The notes beneath the pieces were generated by a model. The model was not told the origin of the DNA. It worked only from the letters and a program-made list of their open reading frames with translations, and did no database searches. This document shows positions 59,001 through 64,000 of a stretch of DNA of 64,000 nt, piece after piece; the first letter of the stretch is position 1, and the number at the start of each line of letters is the position of its first letter. Source of the DNA: Tomitella gaofuii (GTDB taxonomy: Bacteria; Actinomycetota; Actinomycetes; Mycobacteriales; Mycobacteriaceae); assembly GCF_014126825.1 (NCBI RefSeq), contig NZ_CP059900.1:2370954-2434953 (forward strand), given 5' to 3'. The position numbers and the translations under genes are program-made.

Positions 59001-60244
59001 CACGCATCGCCCCCTCTGCCGGCCGTGCGCACCGTGTAGGACACAGGCACCCCGTTGAAGCCCTGTACGAACTCGGCGTACTTGCGGGTGCAGCGATCCC
59101 GGTCGACCGTGTAGGAGTCGACGGCCGCGAAGAATTCCTCGAGCAGTACCGTGCCCAGCCGCAGGGCCACGCTTTCTCCCAGGCATTTGTACTGCCCGTG
59201 CCCGAACAGCAGGCTGCGTGCAGGCTCGCGGTGGATGTCATAGCGGTCGGCGTCGGGGTACTCGTCTTCGTCGCGGCCGGCCGAACCCCACATCATGATC
59301 ACCTGCTGGCCGGGCAGCAGCGTGCGGCCGCACACCTCGACCTCGTTGAGTACCTCGCGGCACAGAATGTCGGTGGGATGGTCGTACCGGATCGTCTCGA
59401 TGAACGCCGGCTGCAGCAGCGACGGATCGGCACGCACCGCATCAAGCTGATCGGGATGCTGCGCCAAGTTATAGAGGGTGGCGGCGACGCTGATTTCGGT
59501 CGTCTCGGAGCCGGTGATGATGAGGGTGTACAGGTCGCCCAGGATCTCCTCATCCGACAGCGGCTCGCCCTGCGCCCGCCCCTCGACGAGCCGGGCGAGG
59601 TCGCCGTGCGCGCCGTCCGGGTCCTTTCGCGCCGAATCCACCAGCTCCTGCAGATACGTGAACACCTCCGCGCCCGCGGCGGCGTTGGCCTCGGAGGTGC
59701 CCCGCTGCCCCGGCTCGCGGTGAAAGAACTGCTCGGCGCGGTGGCGGATCCGCTCCGCATCCTCGTCCGGCAGCCCCACCTTGTACCCCGCGTAGCGTGC
59801 GGCCACCCGGTTGGCGTAGTCGGCGAACACGTCCATGGTGCCGTCCCCCTGCGCAACCAGGGAGGCTATCGTCTCGCGCGCGAGCGTGCGCATGTATTCG
59901 GTGTCGCGCTCGGCGGCGGCGCGGTCGTAGCCGCTGTTGAGAATCCGGCGGATCGCGGTGTGCCGCCGCGGCGTCGCCTGGGTGAAGTTGGGGATGCCCG
60001 GTTCGCCGAGGAGCGACGAGATGGGTGCCATGCCGTGGTGCTCAGTGGTGAAGTTGCGTCCGTCGCGGGCGACCTGCCAGACGGCCTCGAAGCGGGCGAG
60101 CGCCCAGGCGTTGTATTGCGGAAGATAGTGCAGTGGCCCCGCCTTGCGCAGGGCCGCGTAGGCGGGCCGCGGGTCGACCATCGATTCCGGTGCATACGGG
60201 TCGTAGTCGACGCCCGCCGTGGCCTCCGATACCGCTGTGTCCAT
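59000..60244 (-). CDS. Cytochrome P450 monooxygenase
   Basis: A 414-aa soluble bacterial P450; ATG 60244 follows CGAGGACATC. I-helix oxygen-binding motif LIITGSETTE, K-helix FIETIRYD (ExxR) and the haem loop LLFGHGQYKCLGES with Cys354. Length and lack of a membrane anchor fit CYP classes that hydroxylate terpenoids, steroids or aromatics. No ferredoxin or reductase gene is adjacent. In the operon it would introduce oxygen ahead of ring cleavage by the extradiol dioxygenase or oxidation by the dehydrogenases. Confidence 0.93.
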   Translation of the reverse strand: MDTAVSEATAGVDYDPYAPESMVDPRPAYAALRKAGPLHYLPQYNAWALARFEAVWQVARDGRNFTTEHHGMAPISSLLGEPGIPNFTQATPRRHTAIRRILNSGYDRAAAERDTEYMRTLARETIASLVAQGDGTMDVFADYANRVAARYAGYKVGLPDEDAERIRHRAEQFFHREPGQRGTSEANAAAGAEVFTYLQELVDSARKDPDGAHGDLARLVEGRAQGEPLSDEEILGDLYTLIITGSETTEISVAATLYNLAQHPDQLDAVRADPSLLQPAFIETIRYDHPTDILCREVLNEVEVCGRTLLPGQQVIMMWGSAGRDEDEYPDADRYDIHREPARSLLFGHGQYKCLGESVALRLGTVLLEEFFAAVDSYTVDRDRCTRKYAEFVQGFNGVPVSYTVRTAGRGGDA

Positions 60245-60261
60245 GATGTCCTCGATCCGGG

Positions 60262-61206
60262 TCAATATCCAAGGGAGACGTCGACGACGTCTTCTAGCTG
60301 TCGGCCCGCCGCATAGCGGCGGTAGTTGCCGGTGAAGGAGTCGACGATCGACTCCCAGACGCCGCGTCCGCTCCACGACGAGTGCGGGCTGAACCGCACG
60401 CGCGGGTGCCGGTAATACCAGTGGCCCGCCGGCAGCGGTTCGGTTGGTGCCACGTCCAACGACGCCAACCCCAGTGCCCCGCTGTCGAGCGCGGCCTTGA
60501 GGTCGTCGTCGACGACAAGCCCCGAGCGCGCGACGTTGATCAGGTGCGCACCGGGCTTCATACGCCGCAGAAATCCGGCGTCGACGATGCCGGCCGTGTC
60601 GGCGGTGAGCGGTGCGGCGAGCACCACGTGGTCGGCGCCGTCGACGAGCTCGGCCGTGTCGCGGACGACCTGCACGCCCGCTACCGGGCTGGGCGCGCCA
60701 CTGCGCCGCAGCGCCCGCACGTGCGCCCCGAATGGCAGTGCACGCTCGGCCAGCGCAATCCCGGTCGCGCCCAGCCCGAGGATCGCGACCGTGGCGCCGT
60801 CGAGGCTGCCGAGCTCCGCCCCGCCCCACCGCTCAGGAGGTGCGGTCACCCAGCTCTGCGGCAGATTCTTCTCGGCCGTGAGGATCTGGGCCATCACCCA
60901 CTCGGCAATCGGCACCGAGGTGGCGCCGCGGCTCACGGTCAGCGGCCGTCCGTCCAGGATGCCCAGTGAGAATGTGTCGATCCCCGTGCCCACGGTGTGC
61001 ACCCACCGCACGCCGCGGGCCAGCACGGCGTCGAGATTGGGCGCGACCTGCGCCGGCGTGAGCAGCACCTCGCCGCCCGCTGCGGGGTCGATCGGCCCGT
61101 CCTGTGGTATCGGTGTCACCTCGACGTCGAGCCCCTCCGCCCGCATCGTCTCGCGGAAGCGTGGCAGGTCGCCGACGTGGCTGAGCACCCGGGGCGCGGC
61201 GGTCAC
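60262..61206 (-). CDS. D-2-hydroxyacid dehydrogenase family protein
   Basis: 314 aa. GTG 61206 overlaps the dioxygenase stop (GTGA); the frame continues upstream but through that gene. NAD-binding motif GATVAILGLGATGIALAERAL, substrate Arg in INVARSGLV, and the end block with His in FSPHSSWSGRG. It reduces a 2-oxoacid or oxidises a 2-hydroxyacid. In a meta-cleavage operon it may handle the hydroxy/oxo-acid released after C-C cleavage, an unusual companion. Confidence 0.87.
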   Translation of the reverse strand: MTAAPRVLSHVGDLPRFRETMRAEGLDVEVTPIPQDGPIDPAAGGEVLLTPAQVAPNLDAVLARGVRWVHTVGTGIDTFSLGILDGRPLTVSRGATSVPIAEWVMAQILTAEKNLPQSWVTAPPERWGGAELGSLDGATVAILGLGATGIALAERALPFGAHVRALRRSGAPSPVAGVQVVRDTAELVDGADHVVLAAPLTADTAGIVDAGFLRRMKPGAHLINVARSGLVVDDDLKAALDSGALGLASLDVAPTEPLPAGHWYYRHPRVRFSPHSSWSGRGVWESIVDSFTGNYRRYAAGRQLEDVVDVSLGY

Positions 61207-62099
61207 TGCCCCGCCACCGACTCGGCCAGCGATTCGCTGGTCAGCCCGTGATGCCCCCAGGAGTCGCCGCCGGTGAATTCGTTGGCCACCCAGGTGTCCT
61301 CGTCGATCAGCACCGGGTCGCAGCCGATCTCCACCTCGAATCCGGCGGGGCTGCGCATGTAGAACGACAGCATCCGATCGTTCTTGTGTCGTCCGAGCGA
61401 GGCCGTGATGTCCAGGCCCGCCGCCGTGGCGCGGTCGAAGGCCTCGCCCACCTGGTCGACGGTCTCCACCTCGAAGGCGATGTGGTGCGTGCCCGACACC
61501 GGGCCCACCGCGCTCAACGCGATGGTGTGGTGCCGGGGCGTGCAGTGCAGGAAGTGGATGGCCATGTCCGGGCCGAAGTTCATGAAGTCCGACGTGCGGA
61601 ACCCCAGCACGTCCTTGTAGAAAGCCAGCGCGCCCGGCAGATCGCGCACCATCAGCACCGCGTGCCCCAGCCCGCCGTCGGTGACGAACCGGTGCCCGCC
61701 CACCGGCGGCCGAAACGGGAAGTCGACGACCGGACCCCAGAAGATCTCCAGCCGGGTGCCCTCGGGGTCGTCGAACCACACCATCGCCTGCGCCCCGCGC
61801 TCGCGCAGCTCCTCGGGGGTGGCTGCGGTGAGCGCCACACCCGCCTCCACGAGCGATGTCACCACCTCGTCGAAGGCGGCCTCGCCCGGCACCTCGAAGC
61901 CGACGAAGCCGACGCCCGCGGTGGCGGCCTCCCGCACGGCGATCCGCCATTGGCGTTCGTCGGCCGTGAAGTACGAGGCGTCCGGGTCGCCCGCCGTGCG
62001 TGCGACGGGCTCGAGTCCCACGACCTCGGCCGCGAAGCGGTCCCACGCCTGCCGGTCGGGCACGTTCAGCCCGATGTAACCGATACCACGAAGGTTCAT
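61203..62099 (-). CDS. Type I extradiol ring-cleavage dioxygenase (VOC fold)
   Basis: 298 aa with two tandem VOC modules, the size of 2,3-dihydroxybiphenyl dioxygenase (BphC/HsaC class). The Fe(II) ligands are seen in the C-terminal module: His146 (GLGHAVLMV), His206 (THHIAFEV) and Glu257 (FEVEIG), spacing almost the same as in BphC (146/210/260). The acid-base His and Tyr region HTIALS and SFYM also match. It opens a catechol ring next to a hydroxyl (meta cleavage). Start ATG 62099, 18 bases after the aldolase stop. Confidence 0.88.
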   Translation of the reverse strand: MNLRGIGYIGLNVPDRQAWDRFAAEVVGLEPVARTAGDPDASYFTADERQWRIAVREAATAGVGFVGFEVPGEAAFDEVVTSLVEAGVALTAATPEELRERGAQAMVWFDDPEGTRLEIFWGPVVDFPFRPPVGGHRFVTDGGLGHAVLMVRDLPGALAFYKDVLGFRTSDFMNFGPDMAIHFLHCTPRHHTIALSAVGPVSGTHHIAFEVETVDQVGEAFDRATAAGLDITASLGRHKNDRMLSFYMRSPAGFEVEIGCDPVLIDEDTWVANEFTGGDSWGHHGLTSESLAESVAGQ

Positions 62100-62117
62100 C
62101 GTGTACTCCTTGCCAGG

Positions 62118-62948
62118 TCAGTCGAGCAGTTCGGGCTGCTCGCGTGTGATTTCGGTGAAGTAGCTCTGGAAGCCGAGCCAGCCGGCGTAGGGCGTGCCGG
62201 TCTGCCGGTTGGTATGCCGGGCCATTTCCGTGTCGAGCACGGAGTACGGCCAGCCGGTGGACTCGAGGCGCATCTGGGCCTGGCACATCTGCTCGAAGAG
62301 GATGAACCAGAAGACGGCCTCGTCGACGGTGCCGCCGACGGTCATGTGCCCGTGGTTCTCGTGGACCACCACGTTGATCCGCTCGGCATTGCCGGCGTGC
62401 TCGGCGAAGGCCGCACCCAGCGTGTCGCCGACTTCGGTGTCGAAAACGACCCCTTCGAAGCCACGCGCCAGGCGCTGCGACTCGAAGAACGCGCAGGCGT
62501 CCTGGCTGGTGGGCTCGACGAGCCGGCCGGTGGCCGACCACGGCCGGCCCCACGGCGAGTGCGAATGGCACGCGGCGTTGACGCCGGGGTTGTGCCGGTG
62601 GATGCGCGAGTGGATGGCGAAGGCGGCCGCGTTGACCATCCTGTCGCCCTCGATGACGGTGCCGTGCTCGTCAACCAGCAGCAGGTCGGACACCCGCATC
62701 GCACTGAACGGCACGGCCAGGGGGTTGACCCAAAAGCAGTCCGTGTGTTCCGGGTCGCGCACCGTGATGTGACCGGTGATGCCCGTGGTCAGGCCGAGGC
62801 GGGCCAGGATCCGGAAGGACGCGGCGAGCCTCTCCTGGCGATGGCGGCGTTCCTGCGACGGATCGGCGAACTCCGGCGGCGACAGGCGTTCCATCGTTTC
62901 TGCGACAGCGGACGACTCCTGCGTCGACATGGGTGGATGGCTGGACAT
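62118..62948 (-). CDS. Class II aldolase/adducin-family protein
   Basis: 276 aa; ATG 62948 follows GAGGGAGGGG. Zinc-binding histidines are seen in ACHSHSPWGR and VVHENHGHMTVG, with GLTTGITGHITVRDP at the start of the fold. Members are fuculose-phosphate-type aldolases, epimerases or decarboxylases. As first gene of the nine-gene operon it probably cleaves or decarboxylates an intermediate near the end of ring degradation. It begins downstream of a palindromic operator shared with the divergent VOC gene. Confidence 0.85.
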   Translation of the reverse strand: MSSHPPMSTQESSAVAETMERLSPPEFADPSQERRHRQERLAASFRILARLGLTTGITGHITVRDPEHTDCFWVNPLAVPFSAMRVSDLLLVDEHGTVIEGDRMVNAAAFAIHSRIHRHNPGVNAACHSHSPWGRPWSATGRLVEPTSQDACAFFESQRLARGFEGVVFDTEVGDTLGAAFAEHAGNAERINVVVHENHGHMTVGGTVDEAVFWFILFEQMCQAQMRLESTGWPYSVLDTEMARHTNRQTGTPYAGWLGFQSYFTEITREQPELLD

Positions 62949-62991
62949 GAAGCCCCTCCCTCGGTGGGTCGGATCGGCGGATTGACTGATA

Positions 62992-63020
62992 TTGAAACGC
63001 GACGTTTCGTAACGTAGCAT
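62992..63020. promoter_or_regulatory. Divergent promoter with GAAACG-N3-CGTTTC palindrome
   Basis: GAAACG (62994-62999), CGA, CGTTTC (63003-63008): a perfect inverted repeat between the two divergent operons. On the plus strand it overlaps TTGAAA (62992-62997), 17 bp before TAGCAT (63015-63020). A repressor here could control both directions; no regulator gene is adjacent in the window. Confidence 0.6.
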
Positions 63021-63098
63021 CAGGATGTGATCCGCACAACATCCGATTTCCACCGTGATCGGCGACGCACCGTCGGCGCCGCCGGCGAAGGGAGAACC

Positions 63099-63494
63099 AT
63101 GACCGTCCAGTCCGCCGAGGTCGGCATCGTCACCGCCGACGACGCACTGCCCGCCTTCTATCGGTGCGTCTTCGGTCTGACCGAACATCCGCCGAGGTCC
63201 TACCCCGCGGGCGTGGTCCACAGGCTCGGCCGCAGTGACGACGTGCTGGTCAAGATCATGGTTCCGGCCGCTCCCCCGACTCAGGCACCGCAGACGCCCG
63301 CGCAGTTCTGGGACCGCGCGGGCCTCGCCTACTGCACCCTGTGGGTCGACGCGCTCGACGACGTGGTGCGGCGCTGCGGCGACCACGGCGGCACCGTGGC
63401 GGCGGAGCCGGTCGAAATACGCCCCGGGGTGCGCACCGCACTGCTCCGCGACCCCGACGGCAACACCCTCGAGGTCATGGAGGGCGGCCGGTGA
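63099..63494 (+). CDS. Small VOC-family protein
   Basis: 131 aa; ATG 63099 follows GAAGGGAGAACC. A single vicinal-oxygen-chelate unit pair (VGIVTADDALPAFYRCVFGL, then LAYCTLWVDALDDVVRRCGDHGG and RDPDGNTLEVME). The Glu of NTLEVME is a metal-ligand position. It could be a lactoylglutathione-lyase-like isomerase or a small dioxygenase-like enzyme acting on the same pathway as the divergent operon. Its stop overlaps the next start (GTGA). Confidence 0.82.
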   Translation: MTVQSAEVGIVTADDALPAFYRCVFGLTEHPPRSYPAGVVHRLGRSDDVLVKIMVPAAPPTQAPQTPAQFWDRAGLAYCTLWVDALDDVVRRCGDHGGTVAAEPVEIRPGVRTALLRDPDGNTLEVMEGGR

Positions 63495-64000
63495 GTGCGC
63501 CGCCGGCCGCGACGTTCTGGGCGCTCGTCGAAAAGCGCGCCGCGGCGACGCCCGACGCGGTGCTCCTCGTCGACGACGACGGACACACCATGACGTGCGC
63601 GGGCTACCGCGAGGCGGTGCTCCGGGCCGCCGCCGGGCTGCACGCCGAGGGGGCGCGTCCCGGCAACACGCTCGCCTGGCAGCTGCCCTCGTGGATCGGG
63701 GCGATGGTGCTGATGGGCGCGTGCGCACGCCTCGGCGTGCCGCAGATGCCCGTGCTGCCGATCCACCGCGACAGGGAGCTCCGGCTGCTGCTCGGCGCCG
63801 CACAGGCACGCCTGTGGTGCCTGCCCTCCTCCTGGCGGGGCACCGACTACGCCGCTCTGGCCGACCGAGTGCGCGGCCGCGTCCCACGTGTGCGGACACT
63901 GTTCTGCGATCGCGCGCTGCCGCAGGGCGATCCTCGTACCCTGCCGCCGGCCCCCGGGTCGGCCGAGCACATGCGGTGGCTCTTCCCCACGTCCGGCACC
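63491..64000 (+). CDS. AMP-dependent acyl-CoA ligase, N-terminal part, cut by window end
   Basis: GTG 63491 overlaps the VOC stop. The visible 170 residues are the N-terminal ANL fold: FWALVEKRAAATPDAVLLVDDDG, AGLHAEGARPGNTLAWQLPS and GACARLGVPQMPVLP, ending at the start of the ATP-binding motif FPTSGT. It should activate the acid fed into the operon on the other side of the operator. The rest lies outside the window. Confidence 0.88.
   Translation, partial: MSAPPAATFWALVEKRAAATPDAVLLVDDDGHTMTCAGYREAVLRAAAGLHAEGARPGNTLAWQLPSWIGAMVLMGACARLGVPQMPVLPIHRDRELRLLLGAAQARLWCLPSSWRGTDYAALADRVRGRVPRVRTLFCDRALPQGDPRTLPPAPGSAEHMRWLFPTSGT

Noticed and set aside
1-64000. CRISPR array, rRNA or tRNA genes
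   Set aside because: No regularly spaced repeats and no cloverleaf or rRNA signature sequences were noticed on either strand.

Overview
The window is about 70% GC, with tightly packed genes, frequent ATGA/GTGA stop-start overlaps, and many TetR regulators and acyl-CoA enzymes. It also has DUF3558-type lipoproteins, a fused single-chain acyl-CoA carboxylase and a mycofactocin-glycosyltransferase-like relic. This fits a mycolic-acid-containing actinomycete (Mycobacteriales, of the Gordonia/Tomitella/Dietzia/Williamsia kind). The sequence alone does not fix the genus.

Region 1 (1-13.8 kb) is an accessory, defence-like island. It opens with the 3' end of an IS256-type element. A candidate PD-(D/E)XK nuclease gene (597-1511) converges on a three-gene minus-strand operon: a ~1780-aa SF1 helicase with a Vsr/DUF559-like domain that seems to have lost its catalytic acids, an SF2 helicase with a sigma-region-4-like tail, and a protein ending in a RAMA/DUF4357-like domain. 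Beyond it lie relics: an IS3 orfA fragment, a decayed RES toxin copy, an orphan DUF3320 fragment and a deleted copy of a small-protein/lipoprotein pair. An intact Xre-RES toxin-antitoxin pair closes the island. The helicase operon is my best candidate for an undescribed system.

Region 2 (14-21.2 kb) is a saccharide-use locus: GH13 alpha-glucosidase, family-5 solute-binding lipoprotein, GH3 beta-glycosidase and a frameshifted Gfo/Idh/MocA oxidoreductase, closed by a strong hairpin. A nucleotidyltransferase/HTH toxin-antitoxin-like pair follows (21.8-22.9 kb), with a leaderless promoter.

Region 3 (23-31 kb) is acyl-CoA metabolism: fused carboxylase, CoA ligase, TetR and a thiolase-like protein. 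The carboxylase promoter is covered by a TTGACA-N4-TGTCAA palindrome. Region 4 (30.6-37.4 kb) is a TetR-controlled cassette of multicopper oxidase, MpaB/Lcp-type DUF2236 oxygenase, CrtC-type lipocalin hydratase and CrtI-like flavoprotein, which looks like an isoprenoid or prenyl oxidation pathway. The intact small-protein/DUF3558 lipoprotein pair follows.

Region 5 (38.4-47.6 kb) holds an enoyl-CoA hydratase/ligase operon divergent from an APC permease, and a TetR divergent from a four-gene operon (class III CoA transferase, two hot-dog hydratases, CoA ligase). Region 6 (47.6-53.3 kb) has an amidase, a MerR regulator fused to a DNA-polymerase beta-clamp-like domain with a textbook MerR promoter, a TPR-like protein, an SGNH hydrolase and a decayed mftF-like glycosyltransferase.

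Region 7 (53.3-64 kb) is a nine-gene minus-strand operon: class II aldolase, extradiol dioxygenase, D-2-hydroxyacid dehydrogenase, P450, thiolase, SDR, enoyl-CoA hydratase, Tat-exported metallo-hydrolase and a second family-5 binding lipoprotein. It is divergent, across a shared palindrome, from a VOC protein and a CoA ligase cut by the window end. Together these suggest uptake, hydroxylation, meta-cleavage and beta-oxidation of a ring compound whose identity cannot be read from sequence. No rRNA, tRNA or CRISPR array was seen.
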